A DNA stretch of 64,000 nt from SIAJ01 sp963773845. Lineage in GTDB: Bacteria > Planctomycetota > Planctomycetia > Gemmatales > Gemmataceae. Below are positions 30,301-37,544 of the stretch, piece after piece. Position 1 is the stretch's first letter, and each line of letters opens with the position of its first letter. The notes below the pieces were generated by a model, which saw only the letters and a program-made list of their open reading frames with translations, made no database searches and was not told the DNA's origin. The stretch spans positions 434,001 through 498,000 of the forward strand of contig CAVZCU010000011.1 in NCBI GenBank assembly GCA_963773845.1. The letters are read 5' to 3'. A program made the position numbers and the translations under genes.

Positions 30301-31393
30301 CATCGGCGGCAATGACAACGACACGCAGGACGGCAACGACGGTTCTGATCGTTATGAGGTCGCCGGCACTGATGCCCTGCTCGATGCGTTCGCCGACAGC
30401 GGAGCTACTGGCGTCGACACGATGATCAACGTTGGCGCATCGCACGTCGACGTTCGCAATTTCTATTCGACCAATGGGATCGAGATTGTCGACATGGCCG
30501 GCTATGCGATACGCGGCGACAACAAGGACAACACGCTCGACTTCCGCAATGCTGAGTTGAAAAAGCTCGTCTACGTCGATGGTGCGAACGGTGACGACCT
30601 CATTTACACGTCGAGCCTTCCGGTCACGTACGCCCAGTTCGAAGGTTATTTTGGCGACGACGGCAACGACACCATCCAAGGCGGCTCATCGGATGACAAA
30701 CTCTATGGCGAGAAGGGGGATGATTCGCTGCTCGGTGGCAGCGGGAACGATACGCTCGGCGGCGGCGATGGGACGGACATCCTTGATGGCCAGGCGGGCT
30801 CCGACACCTATGCGGCGATCGGCGACGAGGCGCTGCTCGACGTCATCGCCGACACCGGCCCGGCAACCGACACGGACACCTTGAAGAACGTCGGCGCTCC
30901 CTATTTCGGTGCGCCAACCGCGGACCTCGAATTGAGCAATTTTACGCCCGCGAACAAGATCGAAGTTGTCGACACCGGCGGGTTTGCAATTCTCGGGGAC
31001 CACCACGATAATGTTCTCGACTTCTCAGCCGCCCGTTTGGTCAATGTGAAATTTGTGAGTGGGGCGAAGGGTAGCGACCTGATCCGAGCTTCCAATGTGC
31101 CGGTCTCGAATTCGGACTTTGCAGGCTACTTCGGCGACGACGGCGACGACACTCTGACCGGTGGCAATGCTCCCGTGATGCTATTTGGCGAGAAGGGGAA
31201 TGATTCACTCATCGGCGGCGTCGGAAACGACACGCTCGTCGGCGGAGCTGGGAAGGACACTCTCAACGGCGGCCTTGGCAACGATGTCTTCTATCTCGGC
31301 GACATCAGCGGCCCCGTCGTCAATGATGACGTGAACCATAATGGCATCGACGACGATGAAGAAGGACTGGTGACGCCGGGATTCGTCGGCTAG
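24044..31393 (+). CDS. Giant protein fragment 23 (C-terminus): RTX repeats, metzincin protease, PPC, PKD/cadherin, RTX
   Basis: In register from about 24,085. The end of the 19-residue array and standard RTX repeats (DTLEGGLGNDTMDGGAGND) are followed by a zinc-protease domain: HELGHLFGLRH at 25,754-25,786 and a Met-turn candidate HIMASPRS near 25,890. A pre-peptidase C-terminal-like domain lies at 26,040-26,490 (NDMYSFVGKAGDLMNMEV). An Ig/PIG-like domain, six PKD-like domains, a tandem-95-like domain (ANDFATTDEEVAVEINVLAN) and a cadherin-like domain (near 29,000-29,300) come next. A three-copy module mixed with RTX repeats closes the protein. The end is acidic (NHNGIDDDEEG). The likely role is a secreted, calcium-stabilised adhesin or protease; substrate unknown. 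Confidence 0.85.
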   Translation: MRHRRHRRPSFWRSGADSMCAAGGANVTVSGGSGGDHLEALGGTGVVVLGGSGADMLEASGADAVTLSGGDGDDTLIAGAAQDVYLLGDNGNDMYQFASGAPQAVRIKEILILDTQNFEASAVTASLPEKTHSSDARGTDTLDLTAYSGVAIDLGLFGSEADPLIGQQLVANGFNLTIFGSFEDVVGTDGNDVLIGNAEANHLVGGSGDDRIEGRAGDDTLEGGLGNDTMDGGAGNDLYVFGTGQLGVDMVTEAANLDSDTLDFGSFGGAINVNLGVTASQSFGPNLSLALSDPAGIENVVGTSFSDSITGNARDNIIEGGPGDDVMAGAAGSDTYRFAGAGLGADQIIEAANADSDTLDFSAFDEPLNLDLGSTAPQIFGVGTVDVNAPPAGLDLTLSDPLGIENVVGTGYSDRILGNDRDNAIYGAGGADLLDGRGGNDLLQGDLTQVVLIDFDSATHADSGDHVYTPDERQAIVARLTELFGPFNVTITTDVALAAQLTERSGHSFVSVVMNDGPGGGIGGESNELDFRNLQRQSHISINVNELLGGDGQPEATSENFVKLSDTVIAHELGHLFGLRHSDAFGPIGSGIFAGVDPASYLPAYTGPMNADESPLHIMASPRSIGVTLFDSVGDTFFGEREAIRLAFAATGIVVREQSTDLDSHQSFATAEALGVLPGLYVPNTLAPGSLHYGQSFDVSAIDVVGEIRRGDGPSENDMYSFVGKAGDLMNMEVISRSLEPSRGNPIDSVLRLYDAGGHLLTWNDDEFETTDSTIVDYHLPADGVYYVEVDTYSAALDEDVGRYELFMSRFAVGTPSANLGDTMIGAEGNDTMIGSAADDILRAERSAVGEQDQYLGSGGYDTLDASKFVSFDEAVQYLAGTTQNSIERIIRPDNTAPILTVPSSISTTEGVVVHFTAQANDPGDTVTFAIVSGPSGGSINPSTGEFTWFAPNEGSYTFAIKATDGAGASDTKTVLVNVSNVSPVISIGGDATIPEGGTLTRSGSFTDPGADVWTAEVNYGDGGGWQSLALALDKTFSLRHTFTDDGVFVVGVRVRDDAFAVPATASFNLTVTNVKPTGKLVNAGPVDEGSTATVSFTNLVDPSPNDLSKLRFSFDFDNDGTFEIVDSASPSAIVPAAYLPNGPATRTVRAVVADDDGGASEYFTDIVILNVAPTATIEVLPATTVVEGTPLSFTSTVVDPGTDSIARQWVVVASNGQAVPGGGDPSFAFTPAKNGTYTVLFKATDSDGASSIAIVEITVLKGPPIGVLTNDGPVNEGQSAIVTLTPTDVTLVEAAQLRYAFDLDNDGTFEVGDGTYSGSVSTNAATVPATLLADGPSSRMVRARVIDPDDRFNDYTTTIQIKNVAPTVLAGGAASLSEASPMLSRDGSFSDPGADTWTAEVNYGDGGGWQSLTLNADHSFHLEHSYGDSGNYPVSVRVTDDEGAIGDASFVATVANVAPTATLTNGGAVGEGSPGLVSFNNLFDPSSADLATLRFAYDFDNNGTFEVGDGSYVGSVTSTSEVVPASYLMDNPGRTVHARVIDKDGGSTDYTTTIVVNNLNPTAANDFATTDEEVAVEINVLANDSDPAGVNDPLTINSYTDPSHGTLSLADDKFTYMPGPNFNGSDSFTYTIDDGDGGTATATVLITVNPINDAPTDIGLTPNSVAENQPALTLVGQFSTSDVDAGDVFTYKLVSGDGDADNGAFIIVGSELRTATVLNREIKASLSIRVQVTDSGGLTFEKSIPIDVVDAGEATPQSGTTGGVGWIYTPASDTLTVTGRPVADNIQIGTAVVTNGIVIVLTTNNGASITFDGLAGRPAIYAQPLNHLKRIIVNAQGGADTVILGTPGTPLPTSAYDAGELNGDGGNDTLFGGQSPDTLHGDVGDDKVDGRGGSDSYTVAAAEALQDVITDTGATGIDTFKNIGTAHVDVRNFAPSNGIEVVDMAGYAIRGDGSNNVLDFRSVELKNLVYVDGAKGDDLIYTSALPISYALFEGYFGDDGNDTIQGGPADDKLFGEKGNDLLAGGIGNDRLDGGVGNDTLDGGVGNDVLGGGAGNDNLSGGDGPDLLDGADGDDTLVGGNDNDTLIGGNDNDTQDGNDGSDRYEVAGTDALLDAFADSGATGVDTMINVGASHVDVRNFYSTNGIEIVDMAGYAIRGDNKDNTLDFRNAELKKLVYVDGANGDDLIYTSSLPVTYAQFEGYFGDDGNDTIQGGSSDDKLYGEKGDDSLLGGSGNDTLGGGDGTDILDGQAGSDTYAAIGDEALLDVIADTGPATDTDTLKNVGAPYFGAPTADLELSNFTPANKIEVVDTGGFAILGDHHDNVLDFSAARLVNVKFVSGAKGSDLIRASNVPVSNSDFAGYFGDDGDDTLTGGNAPVMLFGEKGNDSLIGGVGNDTLVGGAGKDTLNGGLGNDVFYLGDISGPVVNDDVNHNGIDDDEEGLVTPGFVG
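25390..26010 (+). other. Metzincin-type zinc protease domain within the giant protein
   Basis: The domain begins right after an RTX block (GNDLLQGDL) with QVVLIDFDSATHAD. It has the zinc-binding motif HELGHLFGLRHSD (H-E-x-x-H-x-x-G-x-x-H) at 25,754-25,792 and a Met-turn candidate (M at 25,898). This matches the catalytic signature of the metzincin clan (M10/M12-like). It sits between RTX repeats and a PPC domain, an arrangement known for secreted bacterial proteases but here deep inside a giant solenoid protein. Activity is inferred from the motif only. Confidence 0.8.
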
Positions 31394-31492
31394 TCGCTCA
31401 CAAGTGTGCTCACAGGGGAACGAGCGTTGACGAGGTCGTGCGTCGGAAAATCCCTTCGCTTTCATCGAATTCATGTGAAGGGATGCTGCTGA

Positions 31493-32719
31493 ATGGAAGT
31501 GCTGTTCTTGCATCAGAATTTCCCCGCGCAGTTCGGGCCAGTCGCATCCCGATTGGCGAGTCGCCCCGGATATCGTTGTCTCTTCGCCCACCGGACCGGT
31601 GACGGGGCCATTTCCGGTGTCGAGCAAGTGCCATTCAAACCCGCCGGCGGAGCGACGGCCCGGACGCACTACTACAGTCGAACGTTCGAGAACATTACCT
31701 GGCAAAGTTATGGTGCTTATACGGCACTCAAGGCGCGGCCGGACATTCGCCCCGATCTAATCGTCGCCCACAGCGGATTCTCGTCGCCAGTGCCATTGCG
31801 CGAGCTTTACCCGAACGCTCGGGTCCTGAGTTACTTCGAGTACTTTTATCATCCGCACAATTCAGATCTCGACTTTCGTCCCGACACGCCGGTCTCCGAC
31901 GACGATCGCAACCGCTCACGGTTTCGCAACGCTGCCCAACTGCTCGATCTGCATGGTTGCGACGCGGGCTACAGCCCGACAAACTGGCAACGCGATCGCT
32001 TCCCCGCCGAATATCGCGACAAGATCCGGGTCATCTTTGACGGCGTCGATACGGAGATTTGGCGGCCGCGGTCCCGGCAGCCACGGCAAGCGGGCCGCAT
32101 CGTTGTTCCCGAACACGTGAAATTGGTCACCTATGCAGCGCGTGGCCTCGAGTCGATTCGCGGTTTCGACATCTTCATGAAATTCGCCAAGGCCCTCTAC
32201 CGCCGCCGGTCCGACGTGCGCTTCATTGTCATCGGCCGCGACCAGGTGCATTACGGCGGCGACCACCTGCGCACGGGAGAAAAGTCGTTCAAGAAATGGG
32301 TGCTGGCCCAGGACGAGTACGATCTTTCTCGGTTTGTATTCCTCGGCTCGGTGCCGCCGGACGTTCTCGCGTCTTTTTTCTCGATCACGGATTTGCATGT
32401 CTACTTGACCGTTCCATTCGTGTTAAGCTGGTCGCTATTCGATGCGCTCGCTTGCGGGGCGACGGTGCTCGCCTCGCGGACCGCTCCGGTATGCGAAGTC
32501 ATCGACCACGGCCGCAACGGTCTGTTGGTGGACTTTTTCGATGTGGAGGCGATGGCCGAGACGGCTTCGCGGGTGCTCGACGACCCGGCGGCCCATCGCT
32601 CGCTCGGCGAGGCGGGCATCGAGACGATTCGCGAACGTTACTCGCTCGATATCTGTTTCCCGCGTTTGCTCGAACTCTACGAGGCGACGGCACGCAAGGC
32701 CTTGAGTGCGACGATGTGA
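31493..32719 (+). CDS. GT4-family glycosyltransferase
   Basis: 408 residues. The N-terminus MEVLFLHQNFPAQFG is typical of GT-B glycosyltransferases that move sugar from a nucleotide donor. The C-terminal half has VIFDGVDTEIWRP and the donor-site region SWSLFDALACGATVLAS. The usual E-x7-E pair of GT4 enzymes is not conserved there (W/S and D instead), so catalytic details are uncertain. ATG 31,493 is preceded by GAAGGGA about nine bases upstream. It starts 99 bp after the stop of the giant gene and 71 bp before the kinase gene on the same strand, so it may belong to one transcription unit and act on the surface protein (inference). Confidence 0.85.
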   Translation: MEVLFLHQNFPAQFGPVASRLASRPGYRCLFAHRTGDGAISGVEQVPFKPAGGATARTHYYSRTFENITWQSYGAYTALKARPDIRPDLIVAHSGFSSPVPLRELYPNARVLSYFEYFYHPHNSDLDFRPDTPVSDDDRNRSRFRNAAQLLDLHGCDAGYSPTNWQRDRFPAEYRDKIRVIFDGVDTEIWRPRSRQPRQAGRIVVPEHVKLVTYAARGLESIRGFDIFMKFAKALYRRRSDVRFIVIGRDQVHYGGDHLRTGEKSFKKWVLAQDEYDLSRFVFLGSVPPDVLASFFSITDLHVYLTVPFVLSWSLFDALACGATVLASRTAPVCEVIDHGRNGLLVDFFDVEAMAETASRVLDDPAAHRSLGEAGIETIRERYSLDICFPRLLELYEATARKALSATM

Positions 32720-32790
32720 AACTTAGCGGCGGCTTCTTGGTCTGCCGGCCACAATTGACTGCATAGTGCATAACCGACGGAGTACTCGCG

Positions 32791-35700
32791 ATGCCCGATG
32801 AGCCGACCGTGAGTCAGTCGTCCGATCGTCCGGTGCCCGATCTGGTGCGAATCCTGATCGATCGATACTGGAGTGTCTGGGAGAGGGTGCAGCCTCTCGG
32901 ATCGCGGCCATCGGCGGCCGACGTGCTGTCCGCGATCCCGGAACGTGAGCGTGATAGCTTTCGCGATTTTCTCACCGGGTTCGATGCGCTCGTGAACAGC
33001 GCGCGCGCCCCCGCCGCCGTCAAACCAGACACGATTCACAAGGGGCCGGAAAAGACGGTTGTCTATGCGCCCTATCAGCCGGTCGCCTCGGCCGATCACG
33101 CCATGTCATACACGGGAGATTTCACACCATCCACTGCCGATCTTCCGAACGGGGCCGCCGGCCAAGGCACTCAATCGCCGTCCGGCATGCAGATTCCCGG
33201 TTACGACATCCTGGACGAACTGGGTCATGGGGGAATGGGCATCGTCTTCAAGGCGCGGCACAAACGGCTGCAGCGCCTGGTCGCGATCAAGCTCATGCTC
33301 CAGGCGGACTACGCGGGCAAGACGGCCCGCGATCGCTTCGATGCCGAAGCGCAAGTCGTCGCCCGCATGCAACACCCGAATATCGTTCAAGTTTTTGAAG
33401 TCGGCGAAATCGATGGCAAGCCGTTCTTCTCGCTGGAATTCGTCGATGGGGGGACCCTCTCAGAAAAGGTCGCCAAAAACCTGATGCGGCCCAAGGAAAC
33501 CGCAACCATGATGGTGACCTTGGCGCGCGCGATCCATTATGCCCACGAACACGGCATTGTCCATCGCGATCTCAAGCCGGGCAACGTCCTGCTCACTGAA
33601 GACGGCGCGCCAAAAATCGCCGACTTCGGCCTGGCCAAGAAACTCGAAGAAGACAGCGGCATGACGCGGATGGGAACCATCGTTGGGACTCCGAGCTTCA
33701 TGCCGCCGGAACAGGCGGCCGGTGAAGTGAATCGGGTCGGCAAGTCGGCGGACATTTATTCATTGGGCGCAATCCTGTATGACCTTCTGACCGGTCGGCC
33801 GCCATTCAAAGGCGCCAATGTTATCGAAACGCTCCAACTCGTGCGCTCGCAAGAGCCGCTGGCGCCAAGCAGCTTGCAACCGGGCGTGCCCCGCGACCTC
33901 GAGACGATTTGCCTCAAGTGCCTGCAAAAGGACCCCGCCCGGCGTTACGCGACTGCGGCCGAATTGGCGGACGACCTGCAACGCTACCTCAAAGGAGAGC
34001 CAATCCTGGCCCGGCCGATCGGCACGCCCGAACGCATCTGGCGGTGGTGCAAGCGGAACCAACGTGTAGCGGCGCTACTCGGCGCCGTTGCCGTTTTGCT
34101 CATCCTCATTACTGCCGGATCGACGACGGCGGCGATCTTCATCAACAACAGCCGCAACCAAATCCGCGAGCAGCGCGACGAGATCGGCCAGCAGAAAAGC
34201 ACCATCGCCGGACAACTCGTTGAAATTACCGCGAAGGAAAAGCTGGCGAAAGATCGCCTCGAAGCATATCGCGAGGGAGTCGATGCGTTCGTTAACGAAG
34301 CGCCTTCGATTCTCGAAGGTTATCCGCTCGCCCGGGCCCCGTCGGAAGAATTGCTGCAACTGACGGTCAAGCTTCTGGAAGATGCGCAAGGCAAGGCCAA
34401 TGACGCGGGACTTACCGATCGCGGTCGGTTGTCGATCCTTTTGCGGCAGAGCGAGCTCGCGCGGGCTCAAGGCAATTACGACGAGGCGGCGCGGCTATTG
34501 GCGGAATCGCATCAACTGGCCGTGACATTGGCTGCCCCCGGACAGCCGGAGCGTGACAAGAGCGCGGGCAACTTGGCGTTGGTCCTCAACCTTCAAGCCG
34601 CCGTGGCGCGCGGCAAGCGAGATTTTGCCCACGCTCTTGCTTTACATGAGCAGGCGCTTCGCCAGCAACAGGACGTGCTCGACCACCCTGAGTCCGGTGA
34701 GATTCCACCCGAGGAAGCGCGCACCTGGATTGCCAACACTTTGTTCAGCATTGCGGAGACCCGCAGCGAATTGGCGAAAACTCTTCGCGATCCACAAGCA
34801 GCGCGACGGGAACGCACACAGGCGCGCCGGTCGCTCGAGCAAGCCGAGCCACATCTGAAGGCCGCTATTCCGAAGGTGCCGCCGCGACAGGCGGAGCGCT
34901 TAACGAATCGACTGGGGGTGGCCGCGCTGGAATACGGACGGATTAGCGAAAAACTGGATGATCTCGATGGCGCCGGCGATGGGTTCGGCGATGCGGTGGC
35001 GACATTTCAAAAACTCGTGCAAACTCATCCCAGCAACTTGATGTATAAACAGAACCTTTCCGTCGCGGCGGCGGAATACGGCGATATTCTGCTAATCAAG
35101 CGGAAGGACTTCGCCAAGGCGCGGCAGATGTATACGTTCGCCGTGTTCTACTTGTTGCCGATCGCGCGGCCAAGCGAATTGGACAGCGCCGTCAACACGC
35201 TTGCCATCAATTACTATCGAGTGGCGACGGCGGCACGGATGGAAAAGGACGAAGCCAACGCCAAACGGCTCTATGGACTGTGCCTCGAAATCCGCGAAGC
35301 ACAGCTCCGCGCCGCCGAGCGGCGCGCCGCTTCCGAAAAGGCCGCAAATCCTCCCTACGTGGGAACGGCGAAGATCAACTTGATGTTCGCGCAAGCGCGG
35401 TTCGGTCAATACAAGGAAGCCGCGGCAATCGCGAATGAAGTTGCCAACCGAGTTCGATCGCCAATCGGGCAGAGCGCTGTCGCAATGGCGACGAGCGCTC
35501 TGAACGGATCCAGCGGGGAAGTGCTTGCGACCGTCGCGAGACTGGCAAGGGAGTTTCCGCAGCTCTCGCTGCGGCAATTCAACGCGGCTTGCGGTTTCGG
35601 CCTCAGCGCCATTGTGGTTCCTGCCGGTGATCCCGAACGGGCAAAGTTGCTCGACCTGGCGTTTAAGAATCTTTTCAGCGCGCTGAAGCTCGGCTATCAC

Positions 35701-35808
35701 GATCGCGAGACGATCGAGCAGGACCCGGACGTCGAGCCACTCCGTTCCGACCCCCGCTTTCAGGAAGTCCTTGAGCTGCTGGCGAAATCACAACCTGCGA
35801 AGAAGTAA
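32791..35808 (+). CDS. Ser/Thr protein kinase with membrane segment and repeat-rich C-terminus
   Basis: 1005 residues. A cytoplasmic N-terminal region (1-136) is followed by a Hanks-type kinase domain: LGHGGMGIVFKA loop from about 144, VAIK lysine K167, HRDLKPGN with D260, DFG D278, and GTPSFMPPEQA. A transmembrane helix lies near 426-451 (VAALLGAVAVLLILITAG). A coiled segment and a helical TPR-like C-terminal half to 1005 follow, the usual layout of planctomycete PknB-like kinases. All key catalytic residues are present. SD GGAG at 32,779-32,782 is eight bases before ATG. The stop is 14 bp before the next glycosyltransferase, so the two are likely co-transcribed. Substrates are not evident. 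Confidence 0.92.
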   Translation: MPDEPTVSQSSDRPVPDLVRILIDRYWSVWERVQPLGSRPSAADVLSAIPERERDSFRDFLTGFDALVNSARAPAAVKPDTIHKGPEKTVVYAPYQPVASADHAMSYTGDFTPSTADLPNGAAGQGTQSPSGMQIPGYDILDELGHGGMGIVFKARHKRLQRLVAIKLMLQADYAGKTARDRFDAEAQVVARMQHPNIVQVFEVGEIDGKPFFSLEFVDGGTLSEKVAKNLMRPKETATMMVTLARAIHYAHEHGIVHRDLKPGNVLLTEDGAPKIADFGLAKKLEEDSGMTRMGTIVGTPSFMPPEQAAGEVNRVGKSADIYSLGAILYDLLTGRPPFKGANVIETLQLVRSQEPLAPSSLQPGVPRDLETICLKCLQKDPARRYATAAELADDLQRYLKGEPILARPIGTPERIWRWCKRNQRVAALLGAVAVLLILITAGSTTAAIFINNSRNQIREQRDEIGQQKSTIAGQLVEITAKEKLAKDRLEAYREGVDAFVNEAPSILEGYPLARAPSEELLQLTVKLLEDAQGKANDAGLTDRGRLSILLRQSELARAQGNYDEAARLLAESHQLAVTLAAPGQPERDKSAGNLALVLNLQAAVARGKRDFAHALALHEQALRQQQDVLDHPESGEIPPEEARTWIANTLFSIAETRSELAKTLRDPQAARRERTQARRSLEQAEPHLKAAIPKVPPRQAERLTNRLGVAALEYGRISEKLDDLDGAGDGFGDAVATFQKLVQTHPSNLMYKQNLSVAAAEYGDILLIKRKDFAKARQMYTFAVFYLLPIARPSELDSAVNTLAINYYRVATAARMEKDEANAKRLYGLCLEIREAQLRAAERRAASEKAANPPYVGTAKINLMFAQARFGQYKEAAAIANEVANRVRSPIGQSAVAMATSALNGSSGEVLATVARLAREFPQLSLRQFNAACGFGLSAIVVPAGDPERAKLLDLAFKNLFSALKLGYHDRETIEQDPDVEPLRSDPRFQEVLELLAKSQPAKK

Positions 35809-35822
35809 CTGGGAACGTGCCC

Positions 35823-36959
35823 ATGAAGGTCCTGATGGTCAACCACCCGAACGCCGAACGCTTTCAGGGCGGCGATGTGGTGCAGATGCGAAAGACTGCC
35901 GCGGCGCTTCGATACCATGGCGTCCGCGTGACCGAATCGTTCGCGCCAGAGCCATCGCCCACGGGATTCGACCTCGTCCATGTTTTCAATCTGCGCACTG
36001 CTCAGGACACGCTCTCGCAGCTCATTCATCTCAAGGCATTTGGAATTCCGGTTGTCCTCTCGCCGCTCTATCTCGATCCGGCCATCAGCCTGTGGGGTTC
36101 GCGGGCGGTGATGGGGTTCTTCCAGGACGATCCATCTCCCGAACTGCTCGATCGCCGCCTGGCGAATTTGCGCGATCGCAATGTCTCGGTGACTGTGCCC
36201 GAGGGCTCCGTTTTTACCGCTCACGCTCCGAATCGCCCGTATCCGCATTGTGATCGCGATCAGCGTGCGGCTCTCCAGCTCGTCGATCTTCTGCTCGTCA
36301 ACAGCACCCTGGAACTCAGCGCACTCATTCGCACGCTTCGCGTGACCAATGTCCCGTTCGCGGTCGCTCCCGTGGGAATCGACCCGGAAATCTTTCGCGA
36401 TGCCGATCCCGAGCCCTTTGTCCGCCAGTACGGGCGGCGCGACTTCGTTTTGCAAGTGGGCCGGATCGAAGCGCCGAAGAACCAACTGTTGCTCGCGATG
36501 GCGTGTCACAAAGCTCGGTTGCCGCTGGTGTTGATCGGCAGCAGTCAGCAGCCGCAGTACCTGGAGTGGGTGAAGAAATACGGCCCGGACGACTTGCTGG
36601 TGATTCCGAGTCTACCGCACCACGAACTCGCGTCGGCTTACGCCGCTTGTCGGGTCCACGCGTTGCCGAGTTGGGGGGAGACGTGTGGCCTCGTCAATCT
36701 GGAGGCGGCCATGTGCGGCGCGGCCGTCGTCGCCGGCATCCTGGGGTACGAAATCGAGTACTTGGCCGATCTGGCCGATTACTGCGACCCGGCAGACGTC
36801 GAGTCGATTGGCGAAGTTGTCGTCGGGGCCTGGAATGAATACGAGGCAGGCGCTGCTCGCCGCGCCGACTTGCGTCGCCGAATCGAGAATCAATTTACCT
36901 GGGAGCGCTCGGCCGCAGCGACTTACGAGGCTTATTGCCAACTGCTCAACCGATCCTAA
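35823..36959 (+). CDS. GT4-family glycosyltransferase
   Basis: 378 residues, GT-B fold. MKVLMVNHPNAERFQGGD forms the N-terminal acceptor domain. The C-terminal donor domain has VGIDPEIF, LQVGRIEAPKNQ and the retaining-GT motif E-TCGLVNL-E (E-x7-E) within PSWGETCGLVNLEA. ATG 35,823 is preferred over the in-frame GTG 35,817 because GGGA at 35,811 gives an eight-base spacing. It follows the kinase gene by 14 bp. It probably transfers a hexose in surface polysaccharide or glycoprotein synthesis; donor and acceptor are unknown. Confidence 0.88.
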   Translation: MKVLMVNHPNAERFQGGDVVQMRKTAAALRYHGVRVTESFAPEPSPTGFDLVHVFNLRTAQDTLSQLIHLKAFGIPVVLSPLYLDPAISLWGSRAVMGFFQDDPSPELLDRRLANLRDRNVSVTVPEGSVFTAHAPNRPYPHCDRDQRAALQLVDLLLVNSTLELSALIRTLRVTNVPFAVAPVGIDPEIFRDADPEPFVRQYGRRDFVLQVGRIEAPKNQLLLAMACHKARLPLVLIGSSQQPQYLEWVKKYGPDDLLVIPSLPHHELASAYAACRVHALPSWGETCGLVNLEAAMCGAAVVAGILGYEIEYLADLADYCDPADVESIGEVVVGAWNEYEAGAARRADLRRRIENQFTWERSAAATYEAYCQLLNRS

Positions 36960-37544
36960 TGGTCATGGCACGAAATAGTGCAACAAATTCGCATGCGGCT
37001 GATGCGGGTGGTTGCAACTACTGGGTTGCTTCCGGGAGTCAACACATATCCAATTGAGCATATACCGCTTCTCTCACGCCAGGATTCCGTGGCGCTGGCC
37101 CGGCGTCGCGGTGCGTCCAAACGACACTCGCACTCACACACAGAATGGATTGCGCTGCAACCCCCGGTCAGGAGCCCTGCAAGGCATTTTCGTCCGGTTT
37201 GGACGTAAATACTGATCGCGGCGGAAGTTGATTCGTTGCATTGCGCTCGGCTCGGGTCCGAGCATGCGACAGAGTCCAGATTTTTGTGGCATAGGCCTCC
37301 CGGCCTGTGAGTTCGCACAGGCCGGGAGGCCTATGCCACAAAACTCAGGACATTGCCCGGGGCTCGAGTGAACCGCGCCCGTCAGAGTGCAGAAAGTTCC
37401 TTTGCTTGACGCAGATCCAGGCACGCCGACTCCCGCCATGGCCTCACCGATCTTGCGAGCGATCATTCCGCGTCGTTCCTTTCCGCGAATTGTCGTCTGG
37501 TATATAGTCAGATTCATCTTGATCGTTCAATTCCGAGTTCACTC
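36960..37544. other. Intergenic region with a long palindrome
   Basis: No protein-like open frame was recognised. It contains the perfect 28-bp inverted repeat at 37,282-37,343. An AT-richer stretch before the next gene (tatatagtcagattc near 37,501) could hold its promoter, but no clear -35/-10 pair is visible. Confidence 0.5.
37282..37343. repeat. Perfect 28-bp inverted repeat with 6-nt loop
   Basis: Left arm 37,282-37,309 (starts ttttgtggcataggcctc), loop agttcg 37,310-37,315, right arm 37,316-37,343. All 28 pairs match. The T-run at the arm ends would suit a bidirectional terminator, but the length and perfection are more like a mobile REP/MITE-type palindrome. No target-site duplication is obvious. 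Confidence 0.85.

Larger units (their letters stand above)
2..31393 (+). other. Giant mosaic secreted/surface protein gene (whole locus, frame-broken, 5' partial)
   Basis: One continuous protein logic runs through several frames of the + strand, from the left edge to the stop at 31391-31393. Domain order is parallel beta-helix array (2-19,080) with LamG inserts near 341-1010, 2755-3390, 7090-7730, 9370-9990, 12,330-13,020 and 17,420-18,020; NHL-like propellers near 5290-6130 and 8060-8810; PA14-like domain near 16,500-16,910; seven PKD-like domains (19,390-21,320); RTX arrays (21,400-25,390); metzincin (25,390-26,010); PPC domain (26,040-26,490); PKD, tandem-95-like and cadherin-like domains (26,720-29,300); C-terminal RTX (29,340-31,393). 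Restored length exceeds 10,400 codons and the start lies outside the window. RTX repeats in the C-terminal half fit type I secretion or calcium-dependent surface folding (inference). I infer one gene because each break resumes the same repeat register in another frame. Real decay in the 5-14 kb part cannot be excluded. Confidence 0.75.

Noticed and set aside
29123..30679. 518-residue minus-strand open frame near the giant gene's C-terminus
   Set aside because: Antisense to RTX repeats, compositionally periodic, no start signal.
2..31393. Programmed ribosomal frameshifting in the giant gene
   Set aside because: There are too many shifts in both directions, with no shared slippery sequence or following structure.
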